Made by a program: the position numbers and the translations under genes. Source: an uncultured Pelagibacteraceae bacterium (GTDB taxonomy: Bacteria; Pseudomonadota; Alphaproteobacteria; Pelagibacterales; Pelagibacteraceae). From it: a stretch of 64,000 nt of DNA. This document shows positions 27,129 to 35,890 of this stretch, piece by piece. The stretch covers positions 1 to 64,000 of the forward strand of contig CACIYQ010000003.1 in the NCBI GenBank assembly GCA_902590915.1, written 5' to 3'. The notes beneath the pieces were generated by a model. It was not told where the DNA came from and did not search any database. It saw only the letters and a program-made list of their open reading frames with translations. Each line of letters begins with the position of its first letter. Positions within the stretch are counted from its first letter, which is position 1.

Positions 27129-28611
27129 CTGGTTTAGGTTTTAATTTAGAGCGTATTTGACCCCAAAATGGTGTTGATAAACTAATTACAGTCAATACCA
27201 TAAATAAAATAAATACTCCACTGTCAAAGAAGTTCATGAAATTACTCTCATAAATAACCATTGATTGAGTGAAAGTTTCTTCAACCATTTTTCCTAAAAT
27301 TAAACCCATAACAAAAGGAGCAGGTGAAAATCCATTTCTTAAAGCAAAATAACCAATTATTCCAGATATCAACATAACCCATACATCGAAAATAGCTGAA
27401 CTATAAGCGTATGAACCAATTAAAGAAAATATAAATACTGAAGGCCATAGAAATCTTTTAGGAATAAAAGTTACATAAGAGAAAAATCTAGCACCTGCTA
27501 ATCCGATACCCAAAAATGCAAAGTTAGCAAATAGCATAGCTCCAAAAATTGCATAAACCAGATGTGGAGTTTCTGTTATTAGATAAGGACCTGGCCTAAA
27601 ACCATGCATAACTAATGCTGCTAAAATTAAAGCTGTAGTTCCACTTCCAGGTATTCCTAGTGCAAGTGTTGGAACCATAGCTCCTCCTGCAGCCGCATTA
27701 TTTGCAGCCTCTGGTCCAACTATTCCCTCGGCACATCCTGTACCAAATTTTTCAGGTGTTTTTGAAAATCTTTTAGCTTCATTGTATCCCATCATAGCCG
27801 CAACTGTTGAACCCTCTGCTGGTAATATTCCAATAAATGTTCCAAGACCTGAAGATCTTAGTATGGTACCTTTTAAACTTTTTAATTCAGCAAATGTGGG
27901 TAGTCTTAAAGCTCTTGCAGACATTCTTTCAACTGCAGCATTTAAAGTTTTAGATTGTGTTAATAATTCTGACATTGCAAAAAGTCCAATTAGGACTGGT
28001 ACAAATTTAATACCTTCGGTTAATTCCTGAACTCCAAAATCATATCTTTCAACCCCTGTAGCTAGGTGAACTCCAATTGTTGATACGAATACCCCTAAAG
28101 CTCCTGCTACAAGATTTCTTATGGATGATTTTCCACTCATAGCAGCTAACATAGATAACGCAAAAACTGATAAACCAAAATATTCTACTGGTCCAAATTT
28201 TAAAGCTATGTCAGCAAGTAAAGGTGTAGCAAATAAAAATATTACAATTGCAAATATTCCACCTAATACGCTGGAAACTGCTGCTAGACCTAAAGCTCTT
28301 CCAGGCTCACCATTTTTTGCCATTTGATAACCATCTAAAGCAGTAGCAACCGCAGGAGGCGCTCCTGGTGCATTGATAAGTATTGCAGTAATTGATCCAC
28401 CGAAGGTTCCTGCACAATATAATGCAGCCATCATTGATATAGATGCAACAGGATCAAGACTTATCGTAAATGGCATTAACAAAGCAATAGCCATAGGTGA
28501 ACTTAATCCAGGTAAAGCGCCAACTAATACACCAACCAAAACTCCACCAAAAATCAATAAGAGGTTTTGAACCTCCATCAATAATACAAATCCTCTTATT
28601 ACGTCTTCCAT
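27121..28611 (-). CDS. tctA: Tripartite tricarboxylate transporter, large permease TctA
   Basis: A 496-residue membrane protein with about 11-12 helices. TctA signatures are clear: GVLVGALPGLSSPMAIALLMPFT near the start, INAPGAPPAVATALDGY, GIVGPEAANNAAAGGAMVPTLALGIPGSGTTALILAAL in the middle, and PAPFVMGLILGKMVEETFTQSM near the end. With TctB and the periplasmic TctC it forms a sodium-driven importer for citrate, tricarballylate and related acids. It sits between tctB (5-base gap) and the SDR gene (8-base overlap), in the order tctC-tctB-tctA. Confidence 0.96.
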   Translation of the reverse strand: MEDVIRGFVLLMEVQNLLLIFGGVLVGVLVGALPGLSSPMAIALLMPFTISLDPVASISMMAALYCAGTFGGSITAILINAPGAPPAVATALDGYQMAKNGEPGRALGLAAVSSVLGGIFAIVIFLFATPLLADIALKFGPVEYFGLSVFALSMLAAMSGKSSIRNLVAGALGVFVSTIGVHLATGVERYDFGVQELTEGIKFVPVLIGLFAMSELLTQSKTLNAAVERMSARALRLPTFAELKSLKGTILRSSGLGTFIGILPAEGSTVAAMMGYNEAKRFSKTPEKFGTGCAEGIVGPEAANNAAAGGAMVPTLALGIPGSGTTALILAALVMHGFRPGPYLITETPHLVYAIFGAMLFANFAFLGIGLAGARFFSYVTFIPKRFLWPSVFIFSLIGSYAYSSAIFDVWVMLISGIIGYFALRNGFSPAPFVMGLILGKMVEETFTQSMVIYESNFMNFFDSGVFILFMVLTVISLSTPFWGQIRSKLKPKPVE

Positions 28612-28616
28612 AATTT

Positions 28617-29147
28617 TTATTTAAGTAATTCGAGTATTCCAGGGTTAAAATATAATCCTAGCAATTTATTGAATAATAAATAAACAAAACCAGGAAACAC
28701 AACTGAATATATAGCTACTGCTATATAATTTCTTTCTCCCCAAAGAAGAGGTAAGGCTAAACAAGTAATAAACATTGTTACAACTGCACCTAAAAATTCA
28801 GCAAAAGAAACTATTACAAGTAACAGAACTATTGTGAACCAAGTTATTGGTAATGTTCTATCACCTCTATCTTTATCTATTTTTGCTATTTTTGCTGGAG
28901 TAATTTTGAACTCAAAAGGTATAATCGCAACTAGAATAAATAATATTGTAATAAGCATTTTTGGAAATACATCTGCATTTAAAGTATCTCCTAAAATAGC
29001 AGGGGCTTCTGGAAATTTTCCAGCTTCATAGTACATAAATGCCCCGAAAGCGACTAATATGATTGCAAGTACTAAGTCTTTTTTATGAATAAACCCTGCG
29101 CCCAATGTTTTGGGCGCAAAGTCAAAAGTTTTTTTTTCGTCTGACAT
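28617..29147 (-). CDS. tctB: Tripartite tricarboxylate transporter, small subunit TctB
   Basis: A 176-residue membrane protein with four hydrophobic segments and the TctB pattern: KKDLVLAIILVAFGAFMYYEAGKFPEA at the start, then TWFTIVLLLVIVSFAEFLG and WGERNYIAVAIYSVVFPGFVYLLFNKLLGL. It is the poorly conserved small membrane partner of TctA. The start overlaps the tctC stop by one base (TAATG), so the operon order and co-translation are clear. Confidence 0.92.
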   Translation of the reverse strand: MSDEKKTFDFAPKTLGAGFIHKKDLVLAIILVAFGAFMYYEAGKFPEAPAILGDTLNADVFPKMLITILFILVAIIPFEFKITPAKIAKIDKDRGDRTLPITWFTIVLLLVIVSFAEFLGAVVTMFITCLALPLLWGERNYIAVAIYSVVFPGFVYLLFNKLLGLYFNPGILELLK

Positions 29148-30136
29148 TAATTAGTTAAACCTAATCCTTTTAATGCCTCAGCAGCTTTTGCATAATTTTC
29201 TTTAAGTTGCTTGTCCCAAACCTCTGTACCAGCTGGGCTAGTTGCAGGGTCTAGAGATGCGCCTTTAAGATAATTTGCGAAAGTGTCATGCTTCATAGCT
29301 TTAACCATACCTTTAGAAAGCGCATCAATTCTGTCTTGAGGCGTTCCTTTTAGCACAGCATATCCTCTTGTAGTCACAACTTTAACTTCGTGACCCATTT
29401 CGTATGAGGTTGGCACTTTTGGATAGTCTGCCATTTTTTTGTCATGTAACAAAAGAATTGCTTTAATTTTTTTGTCTTCAATCAAAGCTGCAGCTTCAGA
29501 TGGGTTTAATAAAGATGCTTCAACTTTACCAGATGCTAAAGCTTGCAAACTTTGAGCTCCAGATCCAAATGAGACAGCTTTAAATGGAACATCAGCAACT
29601 GTCGAATAGTTATACATTCCAATGTGCTCAGTACCACCAATAGATGCTATTGCAGTTATGATCGGTTTTTCTTTTGATCTTTTAATGAACTTTTTAATAG
29701 TACTTAACTCTTTATTTTGAGCATTAACTACGATAAAAGTTGGCTCTTCCATAGCTCTAGCAACACCAACAAGATCATCGATCTTCATGTTAGATTTGCC
29801 TCTAGCCATAGTGTATAAGTGTGACTCTGTTAAAGCCATAATTGTACAACCATCTTTTGGTCTTGTTAAAGTGTAGTTTTGAGCTTTAGCTCCTGATCCA
29901 CCTCTTTTACCTACGATTTGCATATCAGCTTTTAGAGTTCTTCTAGATCTGATAGACATCATTCTGGCAGTTGTATCTGTTCCTCCACCATAAGAAGCAT
30001 GAATCACAACTTGTATTGGATCACACTCTTTAGTAGCAAAAGTTTCAGCAACTACTGATGTACTAGCTATCGATGTGTAAGTAAGAGCGAATAAAGAAAA
30101 AAAAGCAAAAAACTTTTTCAAATTTAGTTTGAACAT
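29147..30136 (-). CDS. tctC: Periplasmic tricarboxylate-binding protein TctC
   Basis: Solute-binding component of the tripartite tricarboxylate transporter. The ATG at 30136 is preferred over an upstream in-frame start because GAGAGGGA precedes it at the right distance and the protein then begins with a standard leader (MFKLNLKKFFAFFSLFALTYTSIAS), giving 329 residues. The mature part has the ligand-site pattern IQVVIHASYGGGTDTTARMM, then KRGGSGAKAQNY and FGSGAQSLQALASGKVEASLLNP. TctC proteins bind carboxylates, and the exact ligand is not readable. A 17-bp palindrome 80 bases upstream probably controls it together with the divergent PrpD operon. Confidence 0.94.
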   Translation of the reverse strand: MFKLNLKKFFAFFSLFALTYTSIASTSVVAETFATKECDPIQVVIHASYGGGTDTTARMMSIRSRRTLKADMQIVGKRGGSGAKAQNYTLTRPKDGCTIMALTESHLYTMARGKSNMKIDDLVGVARAMEEPTFIVVNAQNKELSTIKKFIKRSKEKPIITAIASIGGTEHIGMYNYSTVADVPFKAVSFGSGAQSLQALASGKVEASLLNPSEAAALIEDKKIKAILLLHDKKMADYPKVPTSYEMGHEVKVVTTRGYAVLKGTPQDRIDALSKGMVKAMKHDTFANYLKGASLDPATSPAGTEVWDKQLKENYAKAAEALKGLGLTN

Positions 30137-30215
30137 AATTTCCCTCTCAGTTAGTTTTATTAAAATTGACAAACGTTAACACATTAATAGAGTTAAGTTC
30201 AATATGTAAAATGTC

Positions 30216-30232
30216 ATTTCATATTATGAAAC
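30216..30232. promoter_or_regulatory. Predicted IclR-type operator A (tctC / prpD divergent region)
   Basis: ATTTCATATTATGAAAC contains the perfect 15-base inverted repeat TTTCATA-T-TATGAAA. It lies between tctC (minus) and the PrpD operon (plus). It matches three other 17-base sites in the island at 41167, 42747 and 42767, pattern RTTTY-AYAWTRT-RAAAY. Confidence 0.68.
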
Positions 30233-30256
30233 ATAATTCATTTATTTAGTTAACTT

Positions 30257-31768
30257 ATGAAAACACATCCAATTAAACTTCAAAAACCGGGAAAAAAAAC
30301 AGTTAAAAAAAATCACCTAGCTTGGCTAATTGCTAAGATGGCTTCTGAAGACTGGAATTTAAACAAAGATGTAATTGAGATGGTTGGCAATAGGATTATT
30401 GACAATGCAGGTGTTGCAGTTGCTGCTTTAAATAGGGAGGCAGTTAAAATTGCTAGAGCACAAGCGATGCAGTTTGAAAATAGAAGTGGTGCGACTTTAA
30501 TTGGATTAAATTCAAAAAAAAAATTTGATTGTCAGTGGGCAGCTTGGGCAAATGCAGTAGCAGTGAGAGAATTAGATTTTCATGACAATATAATGGCTAA
30601 AGAAACTTGCCATCCTGGAGACTGCATACCAACTATTTTAGCAGTAGCGCAGCAAAGAAATTGTAATGGTAAAGATTTAATAAAAGCTATTGCAACAAGT
30701 TATGAAACACAATTAAGGTTATCAATGTCAATTGCTCTTAATCCAAATAAGATTGATCATGTAGGACATTTAGGTCCAGCAATTACTAGTGGAATTGGTA
30801 GACTTTTAAAGTTAGATATAGAAACGATTTATCAAGCGATTCAGTGGAGTGCACACACGTCTATTTTTACAAGACAAGGAAGAAAAGGAAACTTATCTAG
30901 CTGGAAAGCTTATGCTCCTGGGTTAGTTGGTAAAAATGCAATAGATGCAATTGATAGAGCAATCAGAGGTGATAAATCACCAAGTCCAGTTTGGGAGGGT
31001 GATTATGGTATCATTTCAATTTTATTAGAAAAAGAAAACAAAAATATAAAAATTAATCTACCTGAAAAAAATGAATCTAGAAATGGAATTTTAGGAACTT
31101 TTACAAAAGAACATTCAGCAGGTTATCATGGAAATGCTTTAATTGATTTAGCATTTAAGATGAGAAAAAAAATTAAAAATATAAAGCAGATAAAAAAAAT
31201 CAATATTTATTCAAAAAAATATACCCATATTGTGATGGGTAGTGGGAGCAATGATAATGAAAAGTATAGTCCTAAAGCCTCAAGAGAAACTCTTGACCAT
31301 TCAGCAATGTATATTTTTGCAGTTGCTTTGGAAGATGGAGCTTGGCACCACGAAAAAAGTTATTCTAAAAAAAGAAAAAATAAACTTGATACGATTAAAT
31401 TATGGAGAAAAATAAAAACCTTTGAAAGTAAAAGTTGGAATAAAAAGTATTATGATGAACCTGATCCTTTAAAAAAAGCACAAGGAGCAAAAGTAGAAAT
31501 AGAGCTAATGAATGGACTAAAAATAATTGACCAACTAGAATTTGCCAATGCTCATCCAAATGGAAAAACTCCTTTTGGAAGAGATGAATATATTAATAAA
31601 ATGAAAATTTTGACTAAAAATATAATTCATAAACAAGAAGAAAATAGATTTATAAATTTAATTGGTAATCTGGAAAAATTAAAATCAAATGAAATAAAAA
31701 CTTTAAATATAGTCTGCAAAGAAAAACATTTAGACTTCAAAAAAAATAATATAAAAGGTATTTTCTAA
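30257..31768 (+). CDS. prpD: MmgE/PrpD family protein 2, classical 2-methylcitrate dehydratase type
   Basis: A 503-residue protein that looks like true PrpD (E. coli form 483 residues). VRELDFHDNIMAKETCHPGDCIPTILA carries the active-site Asp/His cluster near residues 95-118, followed by DHVGHLGPAITSG and RKGNLSSWKAYAPG, both PrpD-like. PrpD removes water from 2-methylcitrate to give 2-methyl-cis-aconitate, and it can also act on citrate. No methylcitrate synthase is in the island, so an imported tricarboxylate may be the substrate. It is first in the plus-strand operon, downstream of operator A, and overlaps the next gene by one base. Confidence 0.86.
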   Translation: MKTHPIKLQKPGKKTVKKNHLAWLIAKMASEDWNLNKDVIEMVGNRIIDNAGVAVAALNREAVKIARAQAMQFENRSGATLIGLNSKKKFDCQWAAWANAVAVRELDFHDNIMAKETCHPGDCIPTILAVAQQRNCNGKDLIKAIATSYETQLRLSMSIALNPNKIDHVGHLGPAITSGIGRLLKLDIETIYQAIQWSAHTSIFTRQGRKGNLSSWKAYAPGLVGKNAIDAIDRAIRGDKSPSPVWEGDYGIISILLEKENKNIKINLPEKNESRNGILGTFTKEHSAGYHGNALIDLAFKMRKKIKNIKQIKKINIYSKKYTHIVMGSGSNDNEKYSPKASRETLDHSAMYIFAVALEDGAWHHEKSYSKKRKNKLDTIKLWRKIKTFESKSWNKKYYDEPDPLKKAQGAKVEIELMNGLKIIDQLEFANAHPNGKTPFGRDEYINKMKILTKNIIHKQEENRFINLIGNLEKLKSNEIKTLNIVCKEKHLDFKKNNIKGIF

Positions 31769-33114
31769 TGAAAATCCAGGATGATTTAACAAAATATATT
31801 TCAACAGCTTTAAGTAATAATCTACCTGAAAAAACTAAAATCAAAACACGTTTTCATTTACTAGATGCGATTGTTTCTATACTTACAGGGAGGCTTTTGC
31901 CTCCTGGGCAAAAAGGTTTTAATTTTTCAAAAAATCAAGGCGGAGTACAGGAGGCCACTTTATTAGGTAATAATATTAAAGTTTCGGCAATAAACGCTGC
32001 ATTTTCAAATGGTATGGCTGCTCATGCCAACGAAACTGATGACTCACATACAAAAGGAAGATTTCATCCAGGTTGCGCAATAATTCCAACAACACTGGCA
32101 ATCGCAGAGAAAGAAAATCTTAGCAGTGAGGAAATTTTTAAAGGTATTGCTTTGGGTTATGATGTTGGCGTTAGGTTTACAACAAGCCTTGGATATAAAA
32201 CACCTAAAACTAGTATTTTTGCAACTCACAGTATAGGACCAATTTTTGGAAGTGCAGCTTCTGCTGGTGCGTTATTAAAATTAACTCACGAACAATGCAA
32301 TTATTTGATTTCATATACTGTTCAACAAGCTTCAGGATTAGCATGTTGGAATAGAGATCCTGATCATATTGAGAAAGCATTTGTATTCTCTGGAATGACA
32401 TCAAGAAATGCCATTTATTCAGCATTATTTGCTAAAGATAATTTTACATCTGTGAGAGATCCGATCTTAGGAGAAAGGGGATTTCATGCAGGCTTTGCTC
32501 ACAATGCTAAACCTGAACTGTTAAACGAAAAATTAGGTGAAAATTTTGAAATTGATAATGCTTCATTAAAAAAATGGTCTGTAGGCTCACCAATTCAATC
32601 CATGATGGATGCAATAGAGTATTTACTTCAAAATAATGACTTTAATTACAAAGATATAAAAGAATTAACAGTAGAAATACCAGCTGATCGTTTTCACATT
32701 GTTAATGATAGAGAAATTCCATCTATCAGTGCACAACATTTAATTGCCGTTCATTTAATAAAAAAAACTATGGGATATGAAGAGGCACATGATGAAAAAC
32801 TATTCAACGACTCGGAAGTAGTAAGTTTGAGAAAAAAAATTAAATCTATTTCAAGTGAGGAATTAGCAATTGCTAGACCAGAAAGGCAGTCTAAAATTAC
32901 AATTATCTTAAATAATGATAAAAAACTATTTTACCATGCAAAGTCTGTTCGTGGAACCCCAGATAACCCCATGGAAGAAAAGGATATTATTGCGAAATCA
33001 AAAAGATTGTTTTCAGTTTTTAAAACATCTCAAACCGATGATATTATTGATTTAATTTTACATAAAGAATTTAATGCTAGTGAATTAGTTAAGTTGTGTG
33101 ATCTTAATCTTTGA
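31768..33114 (+). CDS. MmgE/PrpD family protein 3
   Basis: A 448-residue MmgE/PrpD protein, clearly different from its three paralogues here. Its active-site region is AHANETDDSHTKGRFHPGCAIIPTTLA near residues 84-110, with Asn-Glu-Thr-Asp-Asp replacing the usual xDFDD. IFATHSIGPIFGSAASAG follows near 150. A Lys-x-x-His-x-Gly element is not obvious; the equivalent stretch reads IEKAFVFSGMTSRNAI, so the reaction may differ. Its ATG overlaps the PrpD 2 stop (TAATG), suggesting the two are made in equal amounts and may act as partners. Confidence 0.8.
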   Translation: MKIQDDLTKYISTALSNNLPEKTKIKTRFHLLDAIVSILTGRLLPPGQKGFNFSKNQGGVQEATLLGNNIKVSAINAAFSNGMAAHANETDDSHTKGRFHPGCAIIPTTLAIAEKENLSSEEIFKGIALGYDVGVRFTTSLGYKTPKTSIFATHSIGPIFGSAASAGALLKLTHEQCNYLISYTVQQASGLACWNRDPDHIEKAFVFSGMTSRNAIYSALFAKDNFTSVRDPILGERGFHAGFAHNAKPELLNEKLGENFEIDNASLKKWSVGSPIQSMMDAIEYLLQNNDFNYKDIKELTVEIPADRFHIVNDREIPSISAQHLIAVHLIKKTMGYEEAHDEKLFNDSEVVSLRKKIKSISSEELAIARPERQSKITIILNNDKKLFYHAKSVRGTPDNPMEEKDIIAKSKRLFSVFKTSQTDDIIDLILHKEFNASELVKLCDLNL

Positions 33115-33119
33115 GATTA

Positions 33120-33872
33120 ATGGACTTTTCATCTCTTTTACCTGAAACAATTTCAATATATGCAGCAGTTTTTTTAATAATTCTAAATTTAATTTGTTCT
33201 TTTATATCCACTGCCTTAAGTCTTGGTGGTGGAATTCTAATGTTAGTGGGTTTATCATTTGTTGTACCACCACTTGCGTTAATACCTGTTCATGGAATAG
33301 TTCAATTAGGGTCAAATTTTGCAAGAATTTTTGTCTCAGTTAAAGATTTAGATAAAAGTGTTATTCTTCCGTTCATTATTGGTAGTTTAATAGGATCATA
33401 TTTGGGAGTAAATATTTATGAAGTATTAGATCCCTCAATTGGACAGGTAGGGGTTGGGTTATTTATACTTTATTCTATCTTTGGTAAATTTCCAAAACTT
33501 GGAAAAAAGTATATTTTTTTTGGTGGGGCAGTATCATCAACATTGTCGATGTTATTTGGTGCTTCAGGTCCATTAATATCAGCGTTGATTAAAAATTTTA
33601 ACTTTAATCCAGTTAAACATGTGGTCACACATGGTTCTTTAATGACTTTTCAACATTTATTTAAATCATTAGCATTTTTTTTTATAGGTTTTGCTTTTGA
33701 GGAATATATATTTCTAGTTGGATTAATGATTTTAGTTGGCTTTGATGGGACTTTTATAGGCAAGCTTGTTTTAGTCTCTAAAGGAGAGAAATATTTTAAA
33801 AAAGTATTAACCATCATACTACTATTTGGCGCGCTTAGATTAATTTATGTAGGTTTAGAGCCTTATTTGTAA
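33120..33872 (+). CDS. TSUP (TauE/SafE) family membrane exporter 2
   Basis: A TSUP-family transporter of 250 residues starting MDFSSLLPETISIYAAV (ATG at 33120; a TTG at 33111 overlapping the previous stop is an alternative). First-repeat motif: FISTALSLGGGILMLVGLSFVVPPLALIPVHG. Second repeat: STLSMLFGASGPLISALIKNF. About eight membrane helices. It differs from the TSUP protein at 24.2 kb. It follows two PrpD genes and precedes a TauD-type dioxygenase, a setting that would fit export of sulfite or an organic anion. Confidence 0.8.
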   Translation: MDFSSLLPETISIYAAVFLIILNLICSFISTALSLGGGILMLVGLSFVVPPLALIPVHGIVQLGSNFARIFVSVKDLDKSVILPFIIGSLIGSYLGVNIYEVLDPSIGQVGVGLFILYSIFGKFPKLGKKYIFFGGAVSSTLSMLFGASGPLISALIKNFNFNPVKHVVTHGSLMTFQHLFKSLAFFFIGFAFEEYIFLVGLMILVGFDGTFIGKLVLVSKGEKYFKKVLTIILLFGALRLIYVGLEPYL

Positions 33873-33906
33873 TTAATGAAAACTAATTTATATATTATGA
33901 GTAATT

Positions 33907-34755
33907 ATGAATTTAATTAAAAGTAAAAAAGCTTTATCAGCTGAAATTGTAAATATTGATTTATCAAAAGATTTAAAAGTAGATCAGATTAATTTTATCC
34001 AAAAAGCTTGGGATGAAAATTTAGTTTTGACATTTAAAAATCAAAAATTAAATGATCCACAATTATTAAAATTTAGTAAATACTTTGGAAATTTAGACTT
34101 ACCTGCACCTAATCCATATGGGATAAATTTTTCACCTGAATACCCAGAAATAAACGTAATATCAAATGTTAAAGAAAAAGGAAAACCAATTGGTATTCTT
34201 GGTGATGGCGAGGCCACATGGCATGCTGATATGACCTATAATGAAATTCCGCCAAAAGGTGCAATTTTGTACTCGTTAGAAGTACCAAAAAATCAAGGTG
34301 ATACACACTTTTCTAATATGATTGCTGCTTATGAGGATATGCCTGAGCGCTTAATAAAAAAAATTGATGGTAAAATTTTAATTCATGATGCCTCACATAA
34401 TAGTGCTGGACAATTAAGAAAAGGGTACAAAGAAAATGCTGATCCATCTCTAACGCCAGGAGCAAAACATCCAATTATTTTTAAAGATCCTACTACTCAA
34501 AAAAAATCACTTTTTCTTGGCAGAAGACCACATGCTTATATAGTTGGAATGACTATTGATGAAAGTGAGAGTCTACTAAATGAATTATGGTTACATGCTA
34601 CGCAAGAAAAATATACCTTTACCCATCGATGGCAAAATAACGAAGTGTTGATGTGGAAAAATCTTTTTGTCTTACACAAAAGAGACTCATTTGACCCAAA
34701 TACTAGACGGGTTATGCATAGAACTCAAATAAGTGGAGATATAAGAATTTCTTAG
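33907..34755 (+). CDS. TauD/TfdA-family Fe(II)/2-oxoglutarate dioxygenase
   Basis: A 282-residue dioxygenase. The iron ligands are TWHADMTY (His106, Asp108) and the distal His in RVMHRTQISG near residue 272, where the Arg binds 2-oxoglutarate. DPQLLKFSKYFGNLD near 50-64 is typical of TauD. Such enzymes oxidise taurine, chlorophenoxy acids or other small acids by hydroxylation, and the family does not fix the substrate. It is last in the plus-strand PrpD-PrpD-TSUP-TauD unit and overlaps the end of the convergent prpF by 4 bases. Confidence 0.85.
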   Translation: MNLIKSKKALSAEIVNIDLSKDLKVDQINFIQKAWDENLVLTFKNQKLNDPQLLKFSKYFGNLDLPAPNPYGINFSPEYPEINVISNVKEKGKPIGILGDGEATWHADMTYNEIPPKGAILYSLEVPKNQGDTHFSNMIAAYEDMPERLIKKIDGKILIHDASHNSAGQLRKGYKENADPSLTPGAKHPIIFKDPTTQKKSLFLGRRPHAYIVGMTIDESESLLNELWLHATQEKYTFTHRWQNNEVLMWKNLFVLHKRDSFDPNTRRVMHRTQISGDIRIS

Positions 34756-35885
34756 ACCAAAACTTCACCACGCATAAGTGGTCTGAATGTTCTATAAAAA
34801 ATTGCAGATTTTGCAAAGGGCTTTCCTTCTTTACTTTCGATAACAGCTCCCGCTGTCATTATTCCTGATGGATTTCCTGCGCGTAGTTCCATTGGGTTAG
34901 AGTCTTTTCTTTTCACATTATTTGGGATAGTACCCTCAATTGCAGCAGCAACACCAATATTCACTCCGGCAGTACCCATTATTGCTTTATGAGTTTTTTC
35001 CATTGAAAACATTCTAGTTGTAATATCTTGATCTTTAGAATTAATTTTGGTTCCATCCAAACTAACATAATCTTTTGCAGAAGTTACAATTCCAATTCTA
35101 GGTGTGTTCATTGGTGCATCATCTTCCGATTTTGATAAACCAATAATATGTGCAGACTTTCGTCTTATTTTTTGTATTAAATTCATTTTATCAATTTGTG
35201 CATCAAGTACATCTGGTGTTTCTGTACCTTCTAAACCAATATCCTCTGCAAGCAAATATACAAGAGGTGTTGCGGCGTCAATAATACTTACATTAATTTT
35301 GCCAAAATCTTTAATTTCTATTTCATCAATTACATTTCCCGTAGGGAGAAGTTTTCCTGTTCCAGACCCTCCAGGTTCTAAATAATCTAATCTAACTTTG
35401 GATCCAGTTCCATGAACTCCCGCAATCGAATAGTCACCTTCGATTAATGGTTTTCCATCTTTAACATTAAAAGTTGAATGGATGATTTTGTTAGTATTAA
35501 CTTGGTAAATTCTTATTTTATTTTCACCTTCTTTTGGTTTAATTATACCCTCTTGAATTGCATAGGGTCCAACTGCACCTGATAAATTACCACAATTATT
35601 ATTCCATTCTGCAATAGGTTTATCTATAGCAATCTGAATAAAGTTATAGTCAACATCAGCATCATCTCGATCTGATGGACTTATAATAACACACTTAGAA
35701 ACTGATGATACACCACCACCCATTCCATTTAACTGTCTTTTGTTAAAGTCTGGACTTCCAATAACTTTTAAAAACAAATCATTTAACTCTTTTTGATTTG
35801 AGGTAGGTAAATCTTTCTTTTGAAAGAAAACACCTTTACTTGTTCCACCTCGATAATATGTAGCCTTGATCCATCTTTGTGCCAT
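34752..35885 (-). CDS. prpF: PrpF-family isomerase (2-methylaconitate / aconitate type)
   Basis: A 377-residue PrpF protein of the diaminopimelate-epimerase fold. IKATYYRGGTSKGVFF at the start and GNLSGAVGPYAIQEG near residue 99 are family signatures, and ELRAGNPSGIMTAGAVIE is near the end. PrpF isomerises 2-methyl-cis-aconitate and its trans form so that AcnD-type enzymes can use it. Relatives isomerise aconitate or oxalomesaconate. It follows the aconitase-family gene by 5 bases, the classical acnD-prpF arrangement. Confidence 0.92.
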   Translation of the reverse strand: MAQRWIKATYYRGGTSKGVFFQKKDLPTSNQKELNDLFLKVIGSPDFNKRQLNGMGGGVSSVSKCVIISPSDRDDADVDYNFIQIAIDKPIAEWNNNCGNLSGAVGPYAIQEGIIKPKEGENKIRIYQVNTNKIIHSTFNVKDGKPLIEGDYSIAGVHGTGSKVRLDYLEPGGSGTGKLLPTGNVIDEIEIKDFGKINVSIIDAATPLVYLLAEDIGLEGTETPDVLDAQIDKMNLIQKIRRKSAHIIGLSKSEDDAPMNTPRIGIVTSAKDYVSLDGTKINSKDQDITTRMFSMEKTHKAIMGTAGVNIGVAAAIEGTIPNNVKRKDSNPMELRAGNPSGIMTAGAVIESKEGKPFAKSAIFYRTFRPLMRGEVLV

Positions 35886-35890
35886 TAATC

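Noticed and set aside
33873-33906. TTATATA-T-TATGAGT before the TauD gene as an IclR-type site
   Set aside because: Only five of seven positions match in each half, and the gene is already within an operon. Chance similarity is likely.
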